Below are positions 54,943-64,000 of a DNA stretch of 64,000 nucleotides, in pieces. This stretch comes from Spinacia oleracea (taxonomy: Eukaryota; Streptophyta; Magnoliopsida; Caryophyllales; Amaranthaceae). Position 1 is the first letter of the stretch; every line of letters starts with the position of its first letter. A program made the translations under genes and the position numbers. Where the stretch lies: the NCBI RefSeq assembly GCF_020520425.1, contig NC_079491.1, positions 39,422,027-39,486,026 on the forward strand, in the 5' to 3' direction. A model generated the notes under the pieces. The model saw only the letters and a program-made list of their open reading frames with translations. It made no database searches and was not told the DNA's origin.

Positions 54943-54943
54943 C

Positions 54944-56534
54944 TGTGAGCGTGTCGAAAAAAGACGGGTTTAGGGTCTCTTCGTTCTCCTTCCTCACGGA
55001 TGTGTGGCAAGCAATATTAAGTAAAACGAGACTAACTGTGGACATTATCCTCTTTTTTTTAGACTTTGGAGTCGCCATTCAGTTTTCAACGACAATGAGA
55101 AAAACTAACAAAATCCGGTTGTTGTGATACGCGAGTAACAGCCTAAACTCAGGCTCACGTATTTGACCACAACGAGTCAACGACCTTAGATTCCCTTGTG
55201 ATCGCTGGTGTGGAGTTCGTTCAACATACATCCAACGGAGTAGAGATTGAGGGTTTGGGGGACATTTACTAATACGGGGAGTGCCCAAGATTAGCCCATG
55301 AAGCGGTCCTTACTTAGTTCAATGTACACGATGACGGAACATGCATTAAACTACATTACTAATTTGGATTACTTTTAATGCACAAACATTAATTAACAGA
55401 TGTCAAGAATATGACTTAGATTGATTTAAGGTACCTAGCAATAATCCGGATTGTCCAAAGAATATCTTTTTAGGCGTTATAAATAATCAGATTAATGTTA
55501 GCAGATTTATAATGGTGATGAAAACAATAAAACAGATTATGGCACGTTACAATATAGTTTTTGGCTATATTTTGGTTCTTAGAAAACTAACCACTTGTTT
55601 TTACTCGTTTTTCTTTTACGCAACGACTAGACTCTTAGGTAGGATCCAAGCTTAACTTGAGTGCTTATACGGACGGAGTTCCGCTTAACAAGAGTTAATA
55701 CGGCAGAACTACGTATACGAAGTATACAAAACGATAATAGGGAGGGATTGAGACTTAGGCCTAGGCTTAACTTGGGTATAGTATAGAGATTCTGATTTAG
55801 TCCCTTTTACTCGGATGGTTTAAGGCCCTATTTATAGTGAAAAGGTGCCATGAAAGATAGAGATGTTCACAGTTTGAAAACTGCTGAAACGCTTTTGTGC
55901 GCGAGAAAATTCTCGCGCACAACATCTAGGCGTGAGAAATTTCTCGCGCACAGACTTATGCGCCAGATTTGTTAGGTTGGCGTCAGATTTACTTTCAGAG
56001 TTTGTATTTGGTTTAGGCTGAAATAAGGGCGTGAGATAATTCTTGCGCGTGGATGTTGGCGCGAATAATTAGTTGCGTTGTGCCATGTGCGCAAGAAAAT
56101 TATTGCGCACGTTTATTTTCCACGGGTTTTATCCAATTTAATCCGATTTTATTCCGGAAAACTCTTCTTTACGCTTTTCAATCTTATTTCGAGTTATTTC
56201 CAACTAAAACTCTTATGATTTTCAATCTCTGTTAGGATTTTAGTTGGAAGGAAACTAAAACTCTCTTTATGCTTTTCAATCTCTTTTAGGAGTTTATTGA
56301 AGTGCAACTAAAACTCTTTGACGTAAATCTATCTTGGACGATTTACTATATTTAGCAGCTGCTTAGAATGGAAGCTACTATAAGTAGAAGTTACTATAAA
56401 TGAAAATATGGGTTTGGGGAATGAGCCAAGTCAGTATTAGAACGTTCGTTGCTTGATTAGGAATACGTTTGACAAGTGGATGTTTTGTTTCATCACTGAA
56501 CTTATCGCGTCTATCCTTGGGGTCAACATCTACA
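54944..56534 (-). repeat. 5' LTR, first Ogre-like element (about 1.59 kb)
   Basis: On the minus strand it runs TGTAGATGTTGACCCC... to ...GACACGCTCACA and shares its layout with the LTRs at 40624 and 49696 (for example ATTGAGGGTTTGGGG / CCCCCGAACTCTCAAT and the GGATCACAAGGGAA region), though strongly diverged. Minus-strand CACTATAAATAGGGCC (complement of about 55826-55841) is a good TATA box. It carries the GCGCGAGAAATTT hairpins at 55898-56125. Confidence 0.75.
55898..56125. repeat. GCGCGAGAAAATTCTCGCGC hairpin cluster in LTR
   Basis: GTGCGCGAGAAAATTCTCGC + GCAC is a perfect palindrome-like hairpin at about 55898-55920. Variants follow (GCGTGAGAAATTTCTCGCGC, GGCGTGAGATAATTCTTGCG, GTGCGCAAGAAAATTATTGC). 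Confidence 0.75.
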
Positions 56535-57582
56535 GAATGTTCATTATTAAAATATGTAATGTTTAAAATCATTAAATAGAAAACACATTTCTCATAAGTG
56601 GATAACAAAAACAGATGATTAAATCGAATGTTCATTATTATTGTAGCTAATGTTAAATATCTTTAAATTGATGTTCATTATATTTGTTAAGGATGTCATA
56701 ATAAAACAAAAAACAGATTCAGAACATAATATGAATATTATCAAAATATGTAATGCTCATAAGGTTTGGCCTCAATGTTCGTTATCAATATCTGCATCGT
56801 TCATAAATAAAATTATGAAAAAATAATGAAAAACAACTAACGTACTGTTATTCAAAATAAGTAAATCTACAAAATCAAAATATTCTGCAAAAACACACAA
56901 AATGACCATATCCTAACAACATTTTAACCAAAATCAAAATATAGGATAAAAAACATTGAAATAAAAAACGAATAAATTAAAATCACAATATCGGATAAAT
57001 TAAAATCAAATAATACGTACATAAAAAAAATGATTTAAAAATAAAACTTATATTCTACCATCAATGCACTAAAAATACTAGTATTAGATTCAAGTAGAGC
57101 TTTATAATCTTCCATAATTGGATGCTCCATTGAAACATAGGAGAGAGATAAAATTGAAAAGAAACCCTAAAAACGCAACTTGAAGAAGAAGTAACAAATC
57201 GCAACTTGAAGAAGAAGTAACAAAAAAATAAAGTAAGTTCGGAAAAAAATGGGAAGTTAGGGGCTAAAAAAATGCAAAAACGTCGCCGTTTGGGGGGTAC
57301 ATCCAACGCTGGTTGTACCCCATCACACGACGTCGTTTGGGGGTAAATCCAGCTTGGTTGTACCCGAGTGCAGGCAAAAATTTATGTAGCCTTTAGGGAT
57401 ATTGATTTTTCCGTTCTAAGTCTAATGGACTAAAAAATAAGTCTAGGTCCAACCCGCTACCCATCTAAGCCCACAAATGATAACCTCTACGTGTCGTAGC
57501 TTGACCTATAGTCTTCAGGACGAGTGAAATCAGAAACTGGACGGGTTGGGTTCAGTAGGTAGTTAATGTAATCTCATCTCTA
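56535..57582. other. AT-rich intergenic, no gene seen
   Basis: Repeated words ATGTTCATTATTA and AATATGTAATGTT at 56530-56790. GGGGGTACATCCAACGCTGG and GGGGGTAAATCCAGCTTGG occur near 57293 and 57340, about 47 bases apart. No gene recognised. Confidence 0.4.
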
Positions 57583-57589
57583 GAGGTGT

Positions 57590-58945
57590 TAGAAGCTGAC
57601 CCTACTGAAATAACCACCTGTTTTAAACTCTAGCCGAACTGTTTTGACTCGAAAAATCCAGGAACCAAACCCGATCTGTAACCGAATTGACTCTACCCGA
57701 CACCTGTTTCACCCGATCTGAACTCCACCCGTAACCAGATTGATCCGACCCGAACCCCACCTGTCACTAGTTGGATTCCACCCAAACTCCACCCAGACAC
57801 CGGTTTGACCCGACCTGAACTTCACCGGACACCAATTTGACCCGGTAAATATCTGATTTTACCCGATTTTGTTTGACCCGAACTGTTGTCCAACTGACAC
57901 CGATTTGACTCGACCTAACCTCCACCCGACACCGATTTAACCCGACAAATATATGATTTGACCCGAATCATCATCTAATCGGCATTTTCTGTATTGAATC
58001 AACCTGATTTTAACCTAACTATATCTGATCTCACTTAATTTGGTTTCGTGTCAACTGAAAGAGATACAATCTCATAGATTTATTGTTTCATACTTTAATG
58101 TCTATGTTGTCTCGATATAACGTTATCAATTTCAATTAGCTATTTCTTGTTAATTACGTACTTGTATACGTGTAATAATCATTAAATGTCTAATGATATA
58201 TATGATCCAATTCATGATATACAAATGAATATTATGTTCTTGAAACTTGTTAGAACTATTAGTAATTTGAAGAATTGTTGTCATAAGTTATACGGAGTAG
58301 TTGTATTTGGAGTATATTTATGGCGTATGTTCTTATACACTGTAATCGTTAATTATTTAGTAAGTTTGATTTCGTGTCAACTTAAAGAGTTATATTCTTA
58401 TAGATTTATATAAATTGTGTAGTCTAGTGTGTACATAAAGTTCTCGTTAGATATAATTATTAATCATCTAAAGCCTACATCAAAACTCTAATTGATATAA
58501 CGATGTTGTAATTCGATAAATTTAAAATACTCGTAAGGACGTAGATTAATAACTTACTAATTAAAAATAGAGTGAAAACATATATCGATAGTGACTTCAA
58601 AAGATCTAGACCGAAATCGAACCAACCCGAGACGAAACTGAATTGACTTGAACCGAAATCGAACTGGTACTGAATAGATCCGAACTAAAATGAATCGAAC
58701 TGAAATAACCCAAGTCAAAGTCTACCCAACTAAAAGTTACTCGGCCCGAGTTTGACCCGACCAAACCCATTTAGAATCCGAAACGGGATCACCCGATCTG
58801 TTTTTACCCGAATTGGACTTGACCCGACCCAAAATTAACCCAAATCCGACAACAGTTGACCCAAACTGGATAGATCCGATTCAAACCCGATTTAATCCCG
58901 AAAACTAAAGAAATAAGTCATCTCTGCAATCTTTGCACCCCTCAA
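57590..58945. repeat. degenerate CCCGA-rich repeat flanking the PPR gene
   Basis: Two blocks (57590-57990 and 58610-58900) of ACCCGACACCGATTTGACCC-type words on either side of an AT-rich middle. The stretch begins near AGAGGTGTTAGAAG and ends near CTTTGCACCCCTC, which may be worn hAT-like ends. No target duplication found. Confidence 0.4.
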
Positions 58946-58969
58946 AAAAAACAAAAAAAAAACATATTT

Positions 58970-59505
58970 GCGTCACCTTCCATGGTCGCCGGTGCCCTAG
59001 CAGCTTCGAATTCGTTCCAGTTCCACTTCTATGTTCTCCTTCGCTGCTTCATCTTCAGGTATGTCACATATGACTGAGTACTTTTCCAGCTTATCTGACT
59101 ACACATTTGGATGGCTAAATATGTTAACTTGATTAAATTTTTTTGTTTAAAAAGCTTTTTTTCGTTTTGATTGCTCTAATTTTCTCAAGTTATGACTTGT
59201 TTCTCAGTTGAGTATGTTGGTAATTTTACTAAATACTGTTAATTTTGGATTGAAAATGGGATGATTTTGCTATTTAAGTTATAAATGGCGTGGATAGTAA
59301 ATGAAAATTGTTGTTTTTATTTTATTTTAATTCCAGTAGTTTGGAATTTGTAGTATTGAAACTATGGCTGGCTATTATACTGTTGTCATCACACAAACTT
59401 TGTGTTTGATTTTGTTTCTGCCACTTATAGGAGTACTATTTTTTGAAACAATAGGGTCAGCCATGGCTTGAGAGAGTCACTAACATTAACGGATGTTTAG
59501 GAAAA
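58970..59505 (+). promoter_or_regulatory. 5' leader of PPR gene with possible intron
   Basis: A GT donor in CATCTTCAG-GTATGTCA (59059) and acceptors at CCACTTATAG (59430) or AACAATAG (59454) would remove a 5' UTR intron. Two upstream ATGs remain: a three-codon ATGGCTTGA at 59463-59471, and one at 59493 out of frame with the PPR start. Both could lower translation. Inference from sequence only. Confidence 0.4.
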
Positions 59506-61482
59506 ATGCCATTTTATGTTGGGCGATTAGGAAGAGCCTTGTGTTGCCCGTTTGGATTTGCAACTTGTTGGAGGAGACCCATCTGTAATTCTGTGTCGAA
59601 AGCTTATAGTGCTGGATATCCTGACCTTCGTCGTTCGAATAAGGATATATCTCAGCTGATCCGATTAGGTCGGTTCAGTGAAGCGCGGTCACTGTTTGAT
59701 AGAATGTCGGTAAGAAACACCATAACCTGGAATTCGATGATGAGTGGGTATGTTAAGAACAGAGAGATCTTGAAAGCGCGTAGGTTATTTGATGAAATGC
59801 CCGAAAGTGATAAAGATGTTGTGTCGTGGAATTTGATGATATCAGGTTATGTTTCTTGCCGTGGGGGTGGGATGAGATATGTTGAGGAGGGAGAGCGTCT
59901 GTTTAATCAGATGCTCAAAAGAGATTCGGTTTCTTGGAACACTATGATAAGTGGTTATGCTCGGATTGGGAGAATGGATGATGCTATACGCCTTTTTAAA
60001 GGAATGACAGAGAGGGATGTTATCACTTGGAATGCAATGGTGACTGGCTTTCTACAAAATGGTCATGCTGATAATGCTATTGAGTGGTTTAGAACAATGC
60101 CGAAAAGGGATGCATCTTCTTTTAGTGCACTTATATCGGGGTTGATTCGAATTGACGAGTGGGGTAAGGCAAAGGAAATTTTGCTGGAATATAGGGAAAG
60201 AGTTGACCAAGAGAAGGAAAATCTTGTCCAGGCATATAATACTTTGATTGCAGGGTATGGACAAAAAGGAAGAGTTGATGAAGCGCGAAGTCTTTTTGAT
60301 CAAATGTCATATTATCCACAGGGAAGAACCAGAGAAAGTATGGGATTAGAGAGAAATGTAGTGTCATGGAATGCTATGATCATGTCTTATATCAAAGTCG
60401 GTGATCTCATTTCTGCTAGACAATTTTTCAATAAAATGGTAGACCGTGATACATTTTCGTGGAATACTATGATTAGCGGTTATGTTCAAGTTTCAGATAT
60501 GGAGCAAGCAGCTGAACTCTTTTCACAAATGCCAAACACTGATGTAATGTCATGGAATATGATGGTGTCAGGCTATGCTCAAAATGGAAACTTAGAATCT
60601 GCTCTTGATTTCTTCAGCAAGACACCACAGAGAAATTTGGTGTCTTGGAATTCTGTAATTGCAGGATGTGATAAGAATGGAGACTTTGAAGGAGCAATCA
60701 AGTTGTTCATACAAATGCAGGCTGAGGAGGTGAAGCCTGATAAGCACACTCTATCATCAGTTCTTAGTGTCTGTACAGGGCTTGCTGTCCTGGATTTGGG
60801 CACACAAATTCATCAGCTGCTTACCAAAACCCTTACTGCGGATCTACCAATCAATAATTCACTTGTTACAATGTACTCAAGGTGTGGGGCAATAAACGAG
60901 GCCAAGATCATGTTTGATGAAATGGGGATGCAGAAGGATGTTATCTCCTGGAATGCAATTATAGGTGGATATGCATCTCATGGATATGCAGCAGCAGCTT
61001 TACAGCTTTTTGAAGAAATGAAGAGGCTCAAAGTTATGCCCACCATTATTACATTTGTATCAGTCTTGAATGCTTGTGCCCATGCTGGCTTATTGAAAGA
61101 AGGTCACAAGTATTTTGAGTCTATGCTTTTAGATTTTGGAATTGAACCCAAAATCGAACATTATGCTGCACTAATTGACAATGTGGGTCGTCATGGAAAC
61201 CTACAAGAGGCCATGGATTTGATTCATAACATGCCTCACAAACCTGATAAAACTATATGGGGTGCTCTGCTAGGAGCTTGTAGGATACATAACAATGTAG
61301 AGCTGGCTCAGATTGCTTCAGAAGCTCTATCAAAGCTTGAGCCAGAAAGTTCAGCACCTTACGTATTGCTTCACAACATGTTTGCTGACGTGGAACAATG
61401 GGAGGATGCAAAAAAGGTCAGAAATACAATGGAAATAAAAAATATTAAAAAGGGACGAGCATCTAGTTGGTTAATCGTATAA
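59506..61482 (+). CDS. PLS-class PPR protein, E subclass; likely organellar RNA editing factor (MEF9-like)
   Basis: An intronless 658-residue frame. Residues 1-40 are Arg/Cys-rich and almost free of acid (MPFYVGRLGRALCCPFGFAT), fitting a mitochondrial or plastid presequence. From about 45 to 570 it is a run of PPR repeats of the P, L and S kinds, seen as NTITWNSMMSGYVKNREILK, DVVSWNLMISGYV, DSVSWNTMISGYARIGRMDD, NVVSWNAMIMSYIKVGDL and DVISWNAIIGGYASHGYA. These bind a single RNA with one base per repeat. From residue 580 (PDKTIWGALLGACRIHNN) follow the E motifs, ending KKGRASSWLIV without a DYW domain, so the deaminase must come from a partner. From memory, the repeat order, length and end resemble Arabidopsis At1g62260 (MEF9), a mitochondrial editing factor. 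Orthology is inferred, not tested. No break is visible. Confidence 0.9.
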   Translation: MPFYVGRLGRALCCPFGFATCWRRPICNSVSKAYSAGYPDLRRSNKDISQLIRLGRFSEARSLFDRMSVRNTITWNSMMSGYVKNREILKARRLFDEMPESDKDVVSWNLMISGYVSCRGGGMRYVEEGERLFNQMLKRDSVSWNTMISGYARIGRMDDAIRLFKGMTERDVITWNAMVTGFLQNGHADNAIEWFRTMPKRDASSFSALISGLIRIDEWGKAKEILLEYRERVDQEKENLVQAYNTLIAGYGQKGRVDEARSLFDQMSYYPQGRTRESMGLERNVVSWNAMIMSYIKVGDLISARQFFNKMVDRDTFSWNTMISGYVQVSDMEQAAELFSQMPNTDVMSWNMMVSGYAQNGNLESALDFFSKTPQRNLVSWNSVIAGCDKNGDFEGAIKLFIQMQAEEVKPDKHTLSSVLSVCTGLAVLDLGTQIHQLLTKTLTADLPINNSLVTMYSRCGAINEAKIMFDEMGMQKDVISWNAIIGGYASHGYAAAALQLFEEMKRLKVMPTIITFVSVLNACAHAGLLKEGHKYFESMLLDFGIEPKIEHYAALIDNVGRHGNLQEAMDLIHNMPHKPDKTIWGALLGACRIHNNVELAQIASEALSKLEPESSAPYVLLHNMFADVEQWEDAKKVRNTMEIKNIKKGRASSWLIV

Positions 61483-61919
61483 TATCTGGAAAGTATTGCT
61501 ACTAACTGTTGACTTGTTGAGAGGGATTTTAATTTTATATCTAGTCGCAGTTAAGTTGTTGCCTTAAAGTAATGCAGCTAATCAAGATGCTTACCATTTT
61601 GGGTGACACAGTTACAAGACAGTAGAATATCCGTATCATATGGTTTTCCCTGGGACAATATCTATATGCTCAATCTGCAAGTGGGTGGAACGTCATAAAC
61701 CTGAGGTTGTTTGGGCTTTAGCTTTTACAAATCATAAGCTTTGAGAAGGTGGTCTGATAGCTATCATATCAATAGGGAAGATACTTTCTACTTTACTATC
61801 CCAAGTTCAATGAACTGGATGGTGAGGAAGTACTGAACTGTAGAGGTCTTGCAATGCAGCAATGTTGCTGAGATCCAGTTCTGAGCAAAGGAAGTTTCTC
61901 AATCAAGAAGAGATACAAC
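61483..61919 (+). other. 3' flank of PPR gene
   Basis: Probable 3' UTR. No further gene. The LINE remnant follows. Confidence 0.45.
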
Positions 61920-62466
61920 TTATTGCTGGATTCCCTAAAGTATCATGGAGGAACATCACTTGCAATAATGAGACACAAAGAAAGGTGTTTTTATTGCCTG
62001 GTTAGCTGTTCATAACAAGTTAAGCACTGCAGATACATTCAGTGATTGGAAAATTCCCTGTAATCTTGTGTGCAGGCTTTGTAATCAGGCTGCAGAGAGT
62101 TTGCAACATTTTTTCTTTGTTTGGAAGCATATTTTACAGTTGTTCGAAAACCTACAAGTTTTGATGTGGCAATGGAAGCAGCAGTAGAAATGAGTAGGAA
62201 GACGAATAGATACCTGATGGATTCAAGCTTATTTTGCACCGAGGTCATTTATAGTGTTTGGCGACATATAAACAATTCAACTTTTGCAACTTATTTCTTG
62301 TTTAAGTTCTTAGAGTATGAGGTTCTCTTTGATTTTGTGAGTTTGTGCAGATGAATACAGATGCGTATATTAGAATTTAGGAATTTGTAATTGAGGTTGT
62401 ACGTATAAATTATGTGAAATCCTTTGGTGATTTTCATCAAATTTAATTGCCAATAAAAAAAAAAAG
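61920..62466 (+). pseudogene. LINE reverse-transcriptase remnant (zf-RVT part) with poly-A end
   Basis: From 61981 the frame reads KGVFIAWLAVHNKLSTADTF, then SDWKIPCNLVCRLCNQAAES and LQHFFFVWKH. This is the zinc-binding domain found at the C-terminal end of plant L1-type reverse transcriptases, with the W-A-V-x-N, C-x2-C and H-x3-F pattern. It stops at 62185-62187; another frame continues with MSRKTNRYLMDSSLFCTEVI and YSVWRH, again typical. An A run at 62455-62466 after GCCAATA marks the element's 3' end. It lies on the same strand as the PPR gene, starting about 440 bases after its stop, and may serve as part of its 3' UTR. Confidence 0.72.
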
Positions 62467-63431
62467 TTATACAGATGATGATGGGTCATCTATTAGGTTT
62501 CAGTAATATTAATTGCTAAATAGCTAAAGAAGCCTGAAGTGTTCATGGCAACTTAGATCCATTCTTTGTGGTTTGTTTATCAAAAAGGGTCAACACTGTT
62601 GAACACTGGTACTTGAGTATTTTGGATAAATGATGTACTGAAATTGCAGTTATCAATGGAAGTCTGAGATTTCTGGCATTACTGAAGCTATAAACGAAGT
62701 TTGTCCTGTCACAAGACTCACAAACCTCCAGGTCCTTTCTGTATTCCCTTTTGTCTCTGTATCTTAAGTATTCCTCTTTATTACATATTGCTTTGATGTT
62801 TCGCTGTAGAGCTTGACTCAGTTGTTGGGGCTTTCTTTTTTACTCTCAAGGCGTCTCAAATTGCTTAGAATCAACTAATATGGGGCTGTTTCTACATGAT
62901 TACCATTTATGTCTTTCCATGTCTTTGTTGGTTCTTTGGTGCTTCTAAACAGATTGTATCTAATTTTCAATTGTCACCCATTTTTACCTAGTAAAATCAA
63001 CTACTTTTGTGGCCTCAAGTCAGATTTAATATGTAGGAAAATAGTTGATGTCCCTTTTCTTTTTGTATAAATAATCAACTACTTTGTCATATGAATACAC
63101 TATAGACCTCAGTATTAGTCTATAGTGTATTCTAGTTGCATAATATATACTTGTATTTTAAAATGGCTATTTTTAGCTAAGATTCATTCTGCTGACTGAA
63201 GCTATGTGGCTCGACTGTCGAGAAATTGCTCAAATAGCAATCAGAAGGGACTGCAGCATGGGAGTGGGTGGATGCATTTTAGCTATGGAAGTGATTACTT
63301 AAAGGCTGTTGTATAAGGAGCTCGAAAATCAACCAAAAAATGTATTGGATGTTATATCTGGCGTTCTTATAGAAATCCATGTTTCCTAAAGATGGAGTGT
63401 ATCCTTTATTTGAATTAGAACAGCTTTTGTA
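62467..63431. other. intergenic, no gene seen
   Basis: AT-rich; only the short palindrome at 63094-63133 stands out. Confidence 0.45.
63094..63133. repeat. 15-bp perfect palindrome arms
   Basis: GAATACACTATAGAC and GTCTATAGTGTATTC are exact reverse complements with a 10-base loop. Confidence 0.85.
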
Positions 63432-63433
63432 TA

Positions 63434-63691
63434 CTTCCTCCGTTCCTAAATAGTTGCACCGTTTTGACTTTCACGTTTGCCAACGCGAAACTTTGACCAT
63501 TAATACTTATAATTATGTATTAGTAAAAATTATAAAAAGTTGTTATATTTAAAATATATATTAAGACAAACCTAATAATACTTTGTATAATAATTTTTAA
63601 TTTTCTTTATTAATAGAAAATTGAGGTTAAAGCAAGACAAGTGAATAGTGTCAAAAGCCAAAATGGTGCAACTATTTAGGAACAGAGGAAG
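63434..63691. mobile_element. Stowaway-like MITE (258 bp)
   Basis: CTTCCTCCGTTCCTAAATAG at the left mirrors CTATTTAGGAACAGAGGAAG at the right; the inverted repeat extends into TTGCACCGTTTTG. TA on both sides (63432-63433, 63692-63693). Confidence 0.88.
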
Positions 63692-63703
63692 TATTATTTA
63701 CTA

Positions 63704-64000
63704 CTCCCTCCGTCCCGGAATACTCGACCCGGTTTGACCGGCACAGAGTTTAAGAGACTTGAATTGACTTATTTAATTTAATAGGTAGTAGTTGATAGTG
63801 GGGTATTATTTTAATGTAGTTAGTGGGAAATGTGTAAAGGGGTGGGGTTAGGGAAGAGTAGGGGTTGAATTTTTAATTATTTTTTGTATGGAGTAGGGGG
63901 TAGGTGGGTTAATAGGGGTGGAGTGAGAAATAATATAATATTGTTAGAATATTTCCATTTTTAGAAACAGGTCAAGTATTAAGGGACGGCCCGATAAGGA
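63704..64000. mobile_element. Stowaway-like MITE, right end cut by window
   Basis: Starts CTCCCTCCGTCCCGGAATAC after TA (63702-63703). The complement GTATTAAGGGACGGCCCGAT appears at 63976-63995, just before the window ends. Confidence 0.78.

Larger units (their letters stand above)
36505..56534 (-). mobile_element. old non-coding Ogre-like element, interrupted (first LARD)
   Basis: Minus-strand element of which the 5' LTR (54944-56534), a primer site and several internal pieces remain: 53911-54052, 40097-40418 and 36505-39506. They are matched by similarity to the internal region of the second Ogre-like element. 40113-40400 on the minus strand reads like 42270-42560 there (shared GGCATGT-TCATCTCGG-AGTTGGGA). 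36650-36710 matches the complement of 45305-45365 (shared TACGTATCC and GGAATCAGG). No gag, protease, RT or integrase is seen. The left LTR is not found. Later insertions are the copia element, a Helitron, a long LTR-like unit and a hAT MITE. Confidence 0.65.

Noticed and set aside
57590-58945. Complete hAT element around the CCCGA repeats
   Set aside because: Candidate ends AGAGGTGT and CACCCCTC match only weakly and no 8-bp duplication was found; kept only as a repeat.

Overview
The window is plant nuclear DNA, almost certainly from a dicot. It holds a chloroplast peroxiredoxin gene, a PLS-class pentatricopeptide-repeat (PPR) gene, CSLA gene debris and Stowaway-type MITEs with CTCCCTCCGTCC ends. 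I cannot name the species from the sequence. Only two host genes look intact: peroxiredoxin IIE (minus strand, 22104-22775) and a PPR protein resembling Arabidopsis MEF9 (plus strand, 59506-61482). A broken 3' end of a CSLA glucomannan mannosyltransferase gene lies at 19646-20536.

Most of the rest is nested transposons. At 1582-19413 is a plus-strand Ty3/gypsy element of the Tat kind (TSD GACAC). It has a broken pol and a broken antisense extra gene. A second, opposite-strand Tat element (8104-16058, TSD CAAAC) sits between its pol and antisense gene. The two 672-bp LTRs of the inner element differ at one base by eye. It has lost about 1.9 kb from gag to the RT palm, but keeps a complete-looking four-exon antisense gene. 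The two pol copies form a 2.6-kb inverted repeat.

The middle (20.5-26 kb) carries MITEs, a poly-A-tailed retroposed segment and an old copia LTR fragment. At 26047-36499 is a young, apparently intact Ty1/copia element on the minus strand (TSD ATAAT, one 1335-codon gag-pol frame). It interrupts an older, non-coding, Ogre-like element on the minus strand, traced from about 36505 to its LTR end at 56534. The same old element was also hit by a Helitron (39507-40095), by a long LTR-like unit (40424-53905, TSD GATTA) and by a hAT-type MITE placed in its primer-binding site (54053-54923). The long unit itself contains a second non-coding Ogre-like element (40624-51144, TSD AAATC) with complete LTRs, tRNA-Arg primer site and polypurine tract but no gag-pol.

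The right end has degenerate CCCGA-rich repeats, the PPR gene, a LINE remnant directly downstream of it, a short perfect palindrome and two more MITEs. By LTR divergence counted by eye, the order of insertion from youngest is: inner Tat (about 0.15%), copia (about 0.4%), outer Tat (about 1.9%), second Ogre-like element (about 3%). The least explained features are the conserved spliced antisense gene of the Tat elements, the recurrent GC-rich hairpin words of the two Ogre-like non-coding elements, and the 42-bp-arm hairpin beside the outer Tat insertion.
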